Source: Zhengitettix transpicula (lineage: Eukaryota; Arthropoda; Insecta; Orthoptera; Tetrigidae). From it: a stretch of DNA of 64,000 bases. The notes under the pieces were generated by a model, which saw only the letters and a program-made list of their open reading frames with translations, made no database searches and was not told the origin of the DNA. The stretch spans positions 96,252,447 to 96,316,446 of the forward strand of contig CM073590.1 in NCBI GenBank assembly GCA_037074705.1, written 5' to 3'. This document shows positions 46,745-58,639 of this stretch, piece after piece (the first letter of the stretch is position 1; each line of letters opens with the position of its first letter). The translations under genes were made by a program, and so were the position numbers.

Positions 46745-46992
46745 TGTCAGGGCAAGCTTGGTTGAGTGGACTGGAGTCAGACTTCTGTCGTCGTTGGTTT
46801 TTTGGTCGTTGATTTAACCGAGTCTGAAATCATTCTGATCCAAAGCAATTTTTTGCATGCTGTAGTCGAGTGACTGTTGGCATTTTTTTTGTCAGGGCAA
46901 GCTTGGTTGAGTGGACTGGAGTCGGATTTCTGTCGTCGTTGGTTTTTTGGTCGTTGATTTAACCGATCATTCTGATCCAAAGCAATTTTCTG
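46745..46992. repeat. Tandem duplication, unit about 145 bp
   Basis: The block cagggcaagcttggttgagt through ccaaagcaatttt occurs at about 46748 and again at about 46895. The copies are nearly identical and the second lacks about 13 bp (gagtctgaaatca region), so the duplication is recent. A GC-rich patch (46480-46700) lies just upstream. Confidence 0.8.
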
Positions 46993-47416
46993 CGCTATAA
47001 AGGACCTAATTTATATTTTTATTTTTTTTAAAAAAAATTGTTTGCATGCGATTGTAGTATAACGAAGTTCAGACTTGCCAAAGGTTGACAAAGGCCACGG
47101 GAGATGGTAATCCCGAGTAATGCCGTCTATCTATGATAGCTCTGCCAACAAATCCTATCTCCACACCTCCTATGGTGGCACTGGGCAATACAGCTTGCTG
47201 TAGCAAAGTGGAGAAGGGTGTTTAATTTAGGGTTGAGGGTTTGTTCTGAACATTAACAAACTACGAAGTAAGGAGCATACGTTGAGGTGTGCTGGGTCAC
47301 TTGGGAACCGCTGTTAACGTTCCAAGGTATTTGGTTAGTTTTAGTTGAAGATAATAAAGAAGCGCTAGATTTCTATTGTAAAAAGTTTTATAGTTTTCTG
47401 TTTTCATTCTGTAAAT

Positions 47417-47664
47417 TCCTACATTTTATTGGAGGCCCGTAGGCGACCCTGAGATATATTTACTCTTAATTAATTGTTTATTACATTACTTGGAGTCCAA
47501 TATGGGGCTTACTACTCTTTAATCTTTTGTTTACTACAAATTGGCACTCCAATGTGGGGCTTTTAATTTTATACTTATGTATTGGAGGTTATTTAATTTG
47601 AGTTTATTACATTTTGGCGCCCAACGTGGGGAATTTTACTATAATTTAAGTTATTTATTACAAT
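47417..47664 (+). repeat. Array of LTR-end/PBS-like modules
   Basis: Units of 50-75 bp repeat the pattern TTTATTACA, then a TGG...CCAA.(G/A)TGGGG block: ttggagtccaatatggggct (about 47490), ttggcactccaatgtggggc (about 47541), ttggcgcccaacgtgggg (about 47614), with a weaker unit near 47430. In each, TTATTACA resembles the 3' end of the LTRs next to it and TGGCGCCCAACGTGGGG resembles a tRNA primer-binding site. Confidence 0.55.
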
Positions 47665-47668
47665 ATAT

Positions 47669-48825
47669 TGTAATGTCTTGGAGGAAAGGCATTGTTTCTG
47701 ATAATGGCCTGGACAGTTGAAAAGACATTCTGTAATGTGTTTATTTAGGTTCTTGGGAGCGCTGGTCGTGTGAGGGTGAGAAGCCAAGTCTAAAGTAATT
47801 GAGGGTGCAGTTTGGACGGTCTGGAGAATTTAGAACAGCGCACGTGTGAGTGGGGGTGAGAAGACAAGTGCAAAGACAAATTAGACCTGTCTCGATTGTC
47901 GGCGTTGGGACAAAACAGAGTGGCTAGATATTTACTAGCTAAGGAACTGCACTGCATAATGTAAATCTCGGGATAATGGAGGAAACTGTCAACGGGCAGT
48001 TGCGACGTAGTTTTGGAACAAAGGAAAAAGGAAGGGACTGGGATATATAAAGGGAAGATAAGATTTTTGGAAGTTAGTTAGAGTGGGAGAGGGGGCTGTG
48101 AGCACCGAGACTGAAGTTAGTTGAGTGTTGGAGTTAGAGTTGTGGAGGCGTACGGCGAGCACCGAGAATGGAGAAATTTTGCAGTCTGCGAGAGAAATAG
48201 CAAAATATTCAACGATAAACATTTTTGTATGCTGAAGTCTAATCTGTTGTAATATCAAAATTAGACCACTGTCTTCGATGGTAGGAGACCAGAACACTGC
48301 ATCCAGCGTCGAGTAGTTTCACCACGAGCAAGTGAGATGTCCTTCATGAACGGAGAACCAGCCTTCGTCAAACCAACAGTGTGTGTTAGAGTCAGTGTTT
48401 AAAACGTCCAGTATATAAAGTGTGTGTGTACGAACGAGCCAAGTTTTCCTGAGTAATCGTAAGTTGAAATTTCATGGTATTAATATGTGTAAACGGAATG
48501 AAAAGATACAGTCAGATATCGTTCTTTTCTTTTGTGTTAATAAAATAAACTCTTTAAATTTAGAATCAATCTGGTAGAATAAGTTTGTCAATAATTAATT
48601 TCGTCTATGTATAGACGAATAAATATTCCTTTTTAATGTAAAGCTAAATTTTATGTTCGTTGATTATTTAAATTTTCTGTCCGTTATCAAACCCAGTAAA
48701 GACCTTTAAGAGAATGAGATTTTTTTATATATGTTTAATTGTATAAGTGTTCAAAAATTAAAATAAAATTGTTTGTTGTTTATAAATATTAATCCTTTTA
48801 TTTAGACAACCGTTTGTTTATTACA
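47669..48825 (+). mobile_element. Solo LTR, copy 1
   Basis: It begins TGTAATGTCTTGGAGGAAAG and ends TTTATTACA (TG...CA), flanked by ATAT on both sides (47665-47668 and 48826-48829). It has a TATA box (TATATAA, 48044-48050) and AATAAA (48539-48544) as expected of U3/R. 1,157 bp. No internal coding region is attached. ATAT targeting is known for the Drosophila 17.6/297 gypsy group; assignment to Ty3/gypsy is an inference. Confidence 0.8.
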
Positions 48826-48908
48826 ATATATTGTAATAATCTTAAATGAAAATTAAATAATTAATATGATAGTTAGCCACACGTTGGTGACGCCAAAATG
48901 TAATATAT

Positions 48909-50118
48909 TGTAATAAACAACGGGGTTACTTCTCTTTAATTTACCTCACTTTGTGGTAGCCAAAATGTACTAATTAAATATGATGGGCTTTTAAATGATC
49001 AATTATAGACTTTATAACAAACAAAATTTATTTATCAAAAATTTGCAATTATGCCATTTAATAAAAAACATATATCTTATTCTCTCATGGGTCTTTACTG
49101 GGTTTGATAACGGACAGAACACTTAAATAATCAAAGAACCCAACATTTATCTTTAAATTAAACAGAAATATTTAATCGTCTAGACATCGACAAAACTTAT
49201 TAACGAACTTATTCTACCAGATTGATTCTAAATTTAAAAGAGTTTATTTTATTAACACAAAAGGAAAAAACGATATCTGACTGTATCTTTTAATTCCGTT
49301 TACACATATTAATACCATGAAAATTCAACTTACAATTACTCAGGAACATTTGGCTCGTTCATTACACACACACTTTATAGACTGGACGCTTAAACACTGA
49401 CTCTAACACACACTGTTGGTTTGTTGAAAGCTGGTTCTCCGTTCGTGAAGGACATCTCACTTGCTCGTGGTGAAACTACTCGACGCTGGATGCAATGTCC
49501 TGCTCTCCTACCATCGAAGACAGTGGTCAAATTTTGATATTACAACAGATTGAACTTCTGCATACAAAAATGTTTATCGTTGAATAATTTTGCTATTTCT
49601 CTCCCAGGCTGCAAAATTTCTCCATACTCGGTGCTCGCCGTACGCCTCCACAACCAACACTCAACTTCCGTCTTGGTGCTCACAGCACCCCTCTTCCACG
49701 CTAAACTAAAACACAATAGCTTATCTCTCCCTTATATACTACCAGTCTCTTCATTTTTCCTTTGCTCCAAAACTACGTCGCAACTACCCGTTGACAGTTT
49801 CCTCCCGAGATTTACGTTATGCAGGTGCAGTTTCTTAGCAAATAGCTAGCTACTCTGTCATGTCACATCGAGACAGGACCCGTAATTACTTTGCACTTGT
49901 ATTCTCACCCCCGCACTCACACTTGCGCGGTTCTAAATTCTTCAGGCCGCCCAAACTACCCCTCGATCTTAAGTCAACAAGTGACCTGTCCAGGCCATTA
50001 ATCAGAAACAATGCCTGCCTTAACAGATTTATCTTGCGACAGGCCACCCTGCATGTGCCCTGCTTCCGACAGCCCAGCCCATCAGTCAGGAACAATGCCT
50101 TTCCTTCAAGGCATTACA
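48909..50118 (-). mobile_element. Solo LTR, copy 2 (inverted)
   Basis: Minus-strand copy of the same LTR: it begins at 50118 with TGTAATGCCTTGAAGGAAAG and ends at 48909. ATAT flanks both sides (48905-48908 and 50119-50122). 1,210 bp, with an extra segment near its 3' end containing acattttggctaccac. Only 83 bp separates it from copy 1. Confidence 0.8.
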
Positions 50119-50122
50119 ATAT

Positions 50123-51600
50123 AAATGAAAATACAATTAAATAAACCAAAATCAAAAAGTGTTTCCCGTTGAGGACGCCAAAATGTAATAATCATATGTT
50201 ATTACAAAATTTAAAATAAAACAGTGCTCCTCATTGGTGAAGCCAAAAATGTGGTATATAAATGAAATTACAGTTAAATAAAACAGTTAGCCCGCGTTGA
50301 TTGCATTAATTTAACTACTTTAACTTTAAATGAAAGGATGTTAATAAATAAAATTTTATTTTATTTAACAATCACTTTAATTTATTATATGCAAAAAGAA
50401 TTTAAGTTACAAGATAGATATTTATTGAATTTAACAATATTTATTACGTACAATCCAAAATTCTTACTGTTTCTCTCAGGGCCTTTAAATAAAGAAATGT
50501 ATTACTCTGTTTAAACAATCAAATCTTTGTAAAGTTATCCAATACACAAATATTTACAATATTAAAAAAAAACGAAATATGACGATTTTATCTTTAACTA
50601 AGGGTTTACAATTAATAATTGAATGTATTTATGACTTACAGTTTCTCTCTCTCTTTTCCTCTCTTTCTCTGTCTCTATTCCTCTTTCACTCTCTCTATTT
50701 CTTTCTCTCTTTTTTCTCCCTCTCTCTTTCTCTCTCTCTCCGGTACCAGAAAAATCAATTTTACCTCGTTCAGACACTTTACTTTTAAGATCAGGCCTTG
50801 GTTTTCACTGATTCTACACTTCACTTTAAGATTTTGCAAGATTGGCTCTATTTTGATGACTGCTCCGCTCCACAATAATTTACCAATTTTCACCTGGAAC
50901 AATTCCTGCACGAAGAGTTTGGAAAGTTCTATTCTGACAAAACTGCTATTACTTTCCAATATTTACGATGCAATACTTCTGTGAATGTTTTGCTTTGTAT
51001 TAATTCACAACTTTAACTGGTAATACATTAACGAAGTCTCTGCTCAAATTTTATTTGTTCCGTTCCCTGCAAGGTTTCGCCGCTAACAGGCCTGCAATGC
51101 TCTAGACCTGTTATTATTGCCCATTCTTGTGTGTGATTTGTGTGTTTGCCGTCAACAATTCAAATATATATATATATATATATATATACACTTTTTTTTT
51201 GCTTTTAAAATTGATTAGAAACCCGAGAATAATTCCAGTTGGATATTCAGCGGGAAAAACAAACTGAAATTAATTGTTAAACCGAATTTACTACCTTTAG
51301 TTGGATGATTGTACCCTAAATAAATTTTCTACATTGGAATATGAAAAAGTGAAGTTGCTTCTACTTTTTTGCAATCCACGCAACACAGACGATGATGTAA
51401 ACGAAGAAAAAAATTCACTCCCTTTTTATTACCCAATATAGAAGTGTAATTAAATTCCTGTAATGTGTATCAGGTATGTTAAAAGTTCCAATGTATTCAA
51501 ATAATTCCAGACGGAGGTTTTTGTTCTTCTATTTAATTTTACGTGACATAAAATACACATGCATCTACGAAATTGGAAATAATTGTGAATGTTGTGTAAA
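50123..51600. other. Repeat-rich spacer with LTR/PBS-like modules and simple repeats
   Basis: Two minus-strand PBS-like modules (gacgccaaaatgtaataatc near 50173, tggtgaagccaaaaatgtgg near 50238) follow copy 2. A CT-rich tract fills 50641-50743 and a (TA)n run 51163-51187. No gene is recognised. Confidence 0.6.
50641..50743. repeat. CT-rich low-complexity tract
   Basis: About 100 bp of nearly pure pyrimidine (ctctctctcttttcctctct...). Any frame through it is compositional artefact. Confidence 0.9.
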
Positions 51601-52259
51601 TAAGCTGTGAGATATTGCGGCTTTCAAGGTTTACAGGCCCTGGGGGGCATCGCAACGTCCGCCCTCGCAGGGAAGCTTGTCACTCTCGCACGTGGCAGCA
51701 GAAGAGATTACTCACACAGCCAGAAGAAAACTTCATCACGTTCCCATCAAAATTATACTGGTGAAATCGAAACAGCTTCCCTGGTCTTAGACCTGAAGCA
51801 AATAAAACCTTCAACAGAAAAAAGAAGAAACATTATTGCGTGTTGTAAAACAATATAACTAATTCGCCGACACTTCTTTATTTGTGAAGAAATAATTTTT
51901 AATAGCGTCTTCTATTTCGTTTTATGTTTATATTACGATTGTAGATATGTTAATGGTTTAATTGGGATATGAGTCATATAGTTGCTACTAATTGCTTAAT
52001 TGTATTATTTCAAGAAAATATAAAATAAGTATTTTTTTCGTATTGTTGAACTTTAGTTAAGGGTAAGTTGTCACCCTTAAGGAAATTGCGGAACTGTTCG
52101 CCAGGAACGCTATTACAAGGACGAATTAGAATTGTGTGTGCCTGTAGCCACGTGGACTAGCCATGTGCCAGTGATTATAGCAATTATTAAAGTGTTAATA
52201 TCAATACTGCATTTTTTATTTCAAGCAACCATCATAATCCAACAATTAACATTGTTCCT

Positions 52260-54770
52260 CCGGTGGTCGGATTTATGCCGATAGGGGGTGAAAGTATTGC
52301 CGAAGCGGAGCTTGCATTTTCGTCACTATAAACGGCTTCGAGTTCAAGAAGCGTTTTAGTTGATGATCAAGTTAAGGCATTAATCATGAAACGTGTAGGT
52401 TACGTGAGCACTTTCCCAATAACTTCATCAAATATTTCATTGTTAGTCGACGTTGAATAGTTTTGTTTGTTGGCCAGTTTACTACGTTTAAATCATGGCA
52501 GATGATCAAGTTTAGGCATTAATCACTGAACGTGGAGGAAATTAAGGCGAAACTTACGCGCTTGCTTAATTATTTGGAAATATTTTCTACAACGCCAGAT
52601 TACATGCAGTTAAAGGCGAGATACGAAAGATTTAAATTAATATTTGATGAATTCGAAGATATTCAATTGCAAATAGAATGTCTTAAAGATGAAGATAATT
52701 ATTCAAATCGCGAGAGTTTTGAAAACTATTTATTATTTTTCTATCCATTCGCACAACAGGGCTAACGAATCATCTAGCATTGTCAAACATTTCCAACAAT
52801 CTCGAAACTTTTTTTTAAATTTTATTTTATTAATAACTATTTACGATCTGCTGATAATAAAAGCAATAAGTAAATATTGTGTATGAGTGTATGTTGTATA
52901 GAAGACGCATACATTAATACATCTTCTGTTGCAGTTTGGGTGTTGTTACTATTTAGGTTATTTCCAGTTAATGTTATCAGCTAGAAGCCGCAGGGCAGGT
53001 CCAGAGTGTAGTTTCTTTTAAGCCTGCGGTTGTGTTTACTACTGTCTAGTAGGTTATTTGCAAGTTGGTTGGGGTGTAACTCAAGTTTTTTTTATGTATC
53101 TTACACTGTTTTTTACAATTTCACTTTTCACTGAATTCACTTTTAGGTCACTATGCATGTCTAGATTCGTTATGTAATATGGTGCGTTGGTGATTGTTGG
53201 AAGCATTTTCGACTGAAATCTTTCGATTCTTACTATGTTGGTGGATATGCCGCTCCCCAAAGCTGAATGCCATACATCCAGACGGGCTTGAAGATGGTGT
53301 TGTATGTTAGGAGTTTGTTATCGAGGGAAATTTTTGATATTCTACCCAGTAGAATGTGTGCTGAGTTTTATGTTTAATGGTAGTCTTTTCTTCCATATGT
53401 GAGTCTTCCATGTGAGGCATTTGTCGAGATGCATTCCCAGGTATTTTGCTGAGTCAGACTGTGGTACCGGCTGTCCATTGAGTATTATTGGTGGGCATAT
53501 ACCCCGTCGTTTGGTAAAAGTGACATGTACCGATTTTGTTTCATTTATTTTTGTGCGCCATCTTTTTAGCCAATCGTGGATGCTATTGAGGTTATTTTGT
53601 AGCTGCGTGGATGCACTGACTGGATCATCCTCTGAGACTAATATCATAGTATCATCTCTTTCGCGTGTTGGTAGGTCAGCTGTGTATAGTAGATATAAGA
53701 TCGGCCCAAGGACGCTGCCTTGCGGCACTCCAGAATTTATAGGGTTGAGGTGGTTGAATTTTCTAGATACCTTTCACTCCTTAATTCACGAAAACAAGTC
53801 TCTGTCCAATATTCAGAAGCTGCATTATTTGCGGTCGACACTTTCAGGCGAAGCGTTGAATGTAATACAGTCTTTAAGCATTTCTGCAGGCAATTAGTCT
53901 ATTGCCTGGCAGCTGATCAAAGAAAGATTTGAAAAGAAAAAATATATCGTCTCCAAACACATCAAATCACTGTTTGGACTGCAGAAGATTGAACGCGTAT
54001 CTTCTCATGGTTTTATTAGACGAATCTAGAACTTGCAAGCGCTGGCGAACTTTTTGCATTCCTGGAGCAGCGCTGTCAAGTTTTACATGCGGCCGATCAA
54101 AGTAAAGGTAGCAAGGCACCTATAGTGGTACGAACAGAAAAGGCTAATCATTCAACGTATGTCACTGCAACAATGCAGTGTAAATTATGCGCTGGTCATC
54201 ATGCCATATATCAATGCGAGGAATTCTTGTCAAAATCAGAGGTCAGAAGTTATAAGGATTATGTTTCAATTGCTTGAAACCTGGACATCAGACACGTGCT
54301 TGCAAGTCTAATTGTTGCAAACAGTGTAAGGAAAAGACATAATTCATTACTACATTTGGACAAAATTTCTAAGGGAACTAATTGGAATGTGAATGCACAA
54401 GATCTATCAACATTTATGTGCAAGAACAAAAATAAAAATCTTGTTATGCTCTCTACTGCATTAGTCATTAATTTTGATAAGCAAGATACACCTCATCGTT
54501 GCAGAGCATTACTGGACTCAGCCAGCCACTCATCATTTATGACATCTCATTTAGCTCATCTGTTACGTCTTCCACAAAGCAACTGTTCATCGCTCGTTAC
54601 TGGCATAGGTTCCTCAGAAACAGCAAGTTCCTCTATTACTGCTAAGATTCAATCACAATACAACGCCTTTTCAATCGAATTAGATTTTCTTGTTCTACAA
54701 AGGATAACAGGTCAGTTGCAAGTCACTCTATAGATGTTTCAACTTTTAATTTACCTTCAAATATTCAGTT
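52260..54770 (+). pseudogene. BEL/Pao retrotransposon, gag-protease remnant, interrupted
   Basis: A short ATGGCAGATGATCAAG start at 52495 is followed, after a frame break, by EIKAKLTRLLNYLEIF and ESFENYLLFF (52530-52745), the N-terminal gag pattern of BEL/Pao. A LINE then interrupts. Gag resumes at about 53727 with WLNFLDTFHSLIHENKSLSN and TLSGEALNVIQSL. Two zinc knuckles follow in different frames: CKLCAGHHAIYQC (54179-54217) and CFNCLKPGHQTRAC (54262-54303). A protease-like DSASHSSFM region is near 54520. Multiple frame breaks; polymerase is missing. Confidence 0.75.
52890..53725 (-). mobile_element. 5'-truncated Jockey-type LINE inserted in BEL/Pao gag
   Basis: On the minus strand it begins exactly at the VPQGSVLGPILYLLYTADLP block of reverse transcriptase, then ETKSVHVTFTKRR and SAKYLGMHLDK. 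C-terminal pieces follow (53160-53340) and NRRLKRNYTL near 53020-53040. The catalytic box reads RDDTMIL, with the F/Y-A in front lost. The 5' boundary abuts gag sequence that continues outside. Confidence 0.75.
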
Positions 54771-54999
54771 GGCTGACACCAGTTTCCACGTGCCACAAAA
54801 AAAGATTTATTACTTTGGGCTACAGTTTTCTACAAACTATTGTTTTTTACTAAATATATTCTACATAAATATATCATTTGGTTATTTTTTTAAAAAAAAT
54901 AAATGCTGAAGTAACTGGTTACATTCTTTTCACTTGAGTACTTACGAAAATGTTTCGTGTACCGGTATTTACGTATTCAATTTTATAGTTATGTAAAAT

Positions 55000-56270
55000 A
55001 TTAGTTATTATAAATGGTGAGATTCATTGTCAGGGTTCACCTACAAGCATTTCGATGAAATCAAACCATCATTTAAGGATTACAGGCTTTGCTTTGTAAC
55101 GGAGATCCTTTGCGGGATCCCGTATTAGGCAATTGCCATTCACTCTTTACCGATCCAACGAACGTAGAAAGCTTTAGCAATTCGCCACAGAGTCTACGGA
55201 TCAGTAACCTCACAAAGCTCGTCTGTAGAGCCGAACTGTTACAATGAAACATTTCATTTGCACGTGGTCCAATTGACGGAAAGTGGCCACCAAAAGGACT
55301 CGTGATCTGCGATTGGTTGTTTGAAAGTAAAAGTAAAAGTAATTGTTATCACTCAGAAGTATTTGAGTCTTATCCAGCGATTTTAACGGCTCTCGGAAGT
55401 GGATGATAGAAGCAACCTCCACGTTGTTTTACAAATGGCATACATTACACAATCACGAAAATAACTCATGATTGAGCACTTGTTTTTATAGTTCTGTCTA
55501 TAGTCGTGTCCTTCATGAGAAGTCCTTTAAAAATCTAGGAAAATAATGAGAAACTCAAAGGAGAAGACATCGAATTTTTAACATTTTGAAATAGTGTTTA
55601 AATCGAACGAAGCGTTTTTTAAATTGGACGATATGAAACCATATTCCTCCTCAAGCGTTTAAAATTATCTTACCGGTGATGAGCATAAAAAACTAAAAAC
55701 AGTCTCCAAGTTTTAATTTTATTAAATAATTAGTTGGAAGCTTTCAACTCTTTTGTTACAATCATCCTAAATGAACAATCATACGTTCCTACTTATATAA
55801 AAAAACCCTCAAGTTACGAATATATTGCATAACATACCTTCCTGTCCTATAATTAAAATTACAATAACTTTACAAAATACTAGTACCTAAAGCTACTTAG
55901 TAAATAATATAAAACTATGTTTATTCAAAAGGTCTGTTCTTAAACTGCTCCATTAGGTGGTTCAGTGTGTATAATTACAATCGTATCGTTACTATAGTAT
56001 CGATTTATCATATTGTTAGTTATTATTTCACTATACATATATATGATTATACATTCATATAAACATATACACCCCAACATAGATACCTAAAAAAACAACT
56101 TATAATTGGTTACAATTTCTTAATATTTTCGGATGTTCTACTTATTAATATTTTACGTATCTCTGCATATTGTTTTTCTATTTCTTAACCTTCGTTTCTA
56201 TTATTAACTGTGGTGGGCTTAAGTAAATTTCAAATTTAAAGGGTCAATTTTTAATATTATAACATTTGGT
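55000..56270. other. No gene recognised
   Basis: AT-rich sequence without family features. One stretch near 55735-55770 (ttggaagctttcaactcttt...) has a faint likeness to 27972-28010. Confidence 0.6.
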
Positions 56271-56279
56271 GGGGGCCAC

Positions 56280-56620
56280 CTGCAAGAAATTGTTCTCTTG
56301 AAGGGTCGGCCAGCTGCCTCCTAAACTGGTCGAGGCACGGAGAAGGGAATGCTACGTCCCCACTGCAAACATCTCTCCCGCTATCGGAAGGGTGTGGGAC
56401 AAGTACCCAATGCCCGACCTACCTGATGCAGGTTTTTCTAGGATTTCCCCTGCATTACTTTTAGGCGAATGCCGGGTAGGATCTTTAAAATATAGCCCGG
56501 GGGCCCTAGTTAACCCTTGGCTACGTTCCTCTACCCATCCGCATCCCCCTTTCAAATCCCTTCCTATGCTATTAAAGGGGAGTTGCCTAACGTGGATTAC
56601 CCTCATGTAGCCTGTTGCCC
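56280..56620 (-). repeat. Dispersed repeat, copy 2
   Basis: Inverted counterpart of 21125-21380 and better preserved. Read on the minus strand it includes gaagggatttgaaaggggga, gggcccccgggctat, aaaaacctgcatcagg and cgtgcctcgaccagtttagg. GC-rich. Class unknown. Confidence 0.6.
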
Positions 56621-56919
56621 AAAAAAAAATTATTTTAAACAAAACTTACATACTCGCACACACATTATTAATACAGAAAGACTTCCAGCCTAGCCAGGAA
56701 TGCTTAAACCCCCCTTTCTCAAGATCAACCGTAGTTAATATTTGTAGCAAACTGGCGCGCTACCTGGAAATGGAATGTTGCTTACCAGATCCGCAGCTCG
56801 GACAGGGTTGACTCTCGTTAGCGAATGTAGCTGCAGCAAAGGGACGACCGGTACCCTACGTGTACACCCAAATTGCACATCACCGACTCTCCCCGCTAAT
56901 GCTCCTAGGCTGCCTCTGC

Positions 56920-57000
56920 TTATGGTCACAGCCTTCTCGATGGTCACAGCTCTCTCTGATGGTCCAGAATGATCTCCTTGATGGTCACAGCTCGCTCTGC
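56920..57000. repeat. Short minisatellite, GATGGTCACAGC units
   Basis: Four units of about 20 bp (tatggtcacagccttctc, gatggtcacagctctctct, one diverged, gatggtcacagctcgctctg). Confidence 0.7.
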
Positions 57001-57259
57001 TGCTGCTGTTCACCGACTGATCTTCGTCCCGAGATCTCGGTCCTCAAAAATCTCTATCTCCTCATTGGTCCTCATCTACACGTGACCCACTTCATTCTAT
57101 ATTAGGGCCATACCTTCCCGGTCGTCTACCCCTTCCTTTACCGACCATGACCTTGTTTACGGGACCAGCGGATTACCCTAATCCGCCCCGCCATCGTCTT
57201 CTGTCGGCAGATCGGCACCGACAAGCCATGTTTCTATGCTTCAAGGCAGAAGTTTAGAC

Positions 57260-57745
57260 AACTCCAAAAAAACACTTAATGTACAAGTTGAATACTAAAA
57301 GCGCACCATATAACAATATTGTTTCTGTTTAGATTAATATAATCTTCTATTCTAAGTTTTATTTTATGAATATTATTATGTAATATTTTAATATTATTAA
57401 AATCTAATTCATTGTTAGTCAATTTTTTGTGGGTTGACAGCGGTGAGTTGCTTTTGGCTGTGGGTTTTAGTGTCTGTTTAGGATGATACATTCTAGTTTT
57501 AATGTTTGTTTTGGTATAACCTATATTTTTTTGGGGTAATTAAGACATGGGATGCTGTATACGAGATGTCTTATACTGTTCTTCTGTCTTGTCCTTAACC
57601 TTAGTTAGTATATTTTGTATATGGTTAACTGATTTAACGGTTAATCTAACATCAGTAATATCGTTTTTCCTAAAGGTATCTATGATTTTTAAGGTCTGTT
57701 TTTCTAGATATGTAAAGTTGTAATACGTCGGTTGTTTTGTCAAAG
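57260..57745 (-). pseudogene. Penelope-like element: linker and endonuclease tail
   Basis: On the minus strand: YLEKQTLKIIDTFRKNDITD with VNHIQNILTKVKDKTEEQY, resembling the region just after the reverse transcriptase in Penelope-like elements. Then ELDFNNIKILHNNIHKIK with LRIEDYINLNRNN, resembling the end of the GIY-YIG endonuclease. The central GIY-YIG residues are not visible. Assignment is by pattern only. Confidence 0.45.
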
Positions 57746-58029
57746 TGTACTGGAGAAGTCGTTATTTCCGGTAATTTGTAATTATCTGTGGTATTAACAA
57801 CGTACGTATTATTTATCGATAATGGTTTAAAATAAGCTTTAATATTAGTTTGAGTAGGATCTTTAAAATTCCCAGTGTCTTCGTGTATTGTAATGAATTA
57901 TTTTATTGGACTGGGTATTTTATATTAAAGCAAAAAAATAATTAACCATTTAAAAATTGTAATGAGTTTTATTAAAAATAGCACGAAAAAACTCTGATCT
58001 CAGGCACCTGTGGATTTACGTTTCAGAGA

Positions 58030-58610
58030 TTAGCTTCCCGCGCCAAATACGTACTGCTTATCCCTGTTTCCTGTTGTCCACTGTCCCGGATTTTTCCTTA
58101 CTGATTCCTGCAGCTGGATGGTGCGTCTCGGTCCTTGTTCTCCAATATTCGGCGGATGACCTCGTACAACCAGTTGATGGGCAGGTGTATTTACTATATG
58201 CTTTTCCCCTAATCGGATAAGCATACACTTCGGGATCCCATCACCAAACGTTATCCCCTTCTTTCTGCCAACTCTTTCCAAGTCTTTCCGCCAACTGTTC
58301 TCAACGTTCTTCTTCCAATTGTTTTCACGTCTTTCCAACCGCTCTCCTCAACGTCTTTATTCCAACTGTCCTAAAATCTGTCCTCCTACCCCGGAGCTGG
58401 ACGTTTTCTCGCCCTTAGCGTCACGGGCTTTTGTTGTTTCTTAGCCGCATGGGATTTTCCCATGGGCCGATGTACATTATCTCGGTATTAAAATAGCCAC
58501 GTGCGGCTACCTGAAACATGACAGGTCGGCGTCTCGAGTTGGGAAAAAAAAGAATCCACCAAACTACAGCAAACAACATTTCCGAAAATAAAACAAAATC
58601 AAAATACACG
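58030..58610. repeat. Unrecognised GC-richer insert with minisatellite
   Basis: It separates the two Penelope-like parts. Bases 58269-58372 contain four to five degenerate units of about 24 bp (ccaactgttctcaacgttct type). The open frame across it on the minus strand is a by-product of the repeat. Confidence 0.5.
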
Positions 58611-58639
58611 CGTTACAGTATTTACATGTTTTGAACCAT

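Noticed and set aside
47989..48297. 102-codon frames in LTR copies 1 and 2
   Set aside because: The same sequence recurs in all three LTRs and lies between TATA and AATAAA signals; not a host gene.
50619..50984. 121-codon frame rich in Ser/Phe/Leu
   Set aside because: Produced by the CT-rich tract at 50641-50743.
51607..51858. 83-codon frame starting in a GC-rich patch (ALGGIATSALAGKL)
   Set aside because: No homologue recognised, no clear splice or promoter signals, and it lies among retroelement remains.
52069..52250. Short LTR (TGTCACCC...CCAACA) for the BEL/Pao element
   Set aside because: The TG...CA ends are plausible, but no second copy or target duplication is visible in the window.
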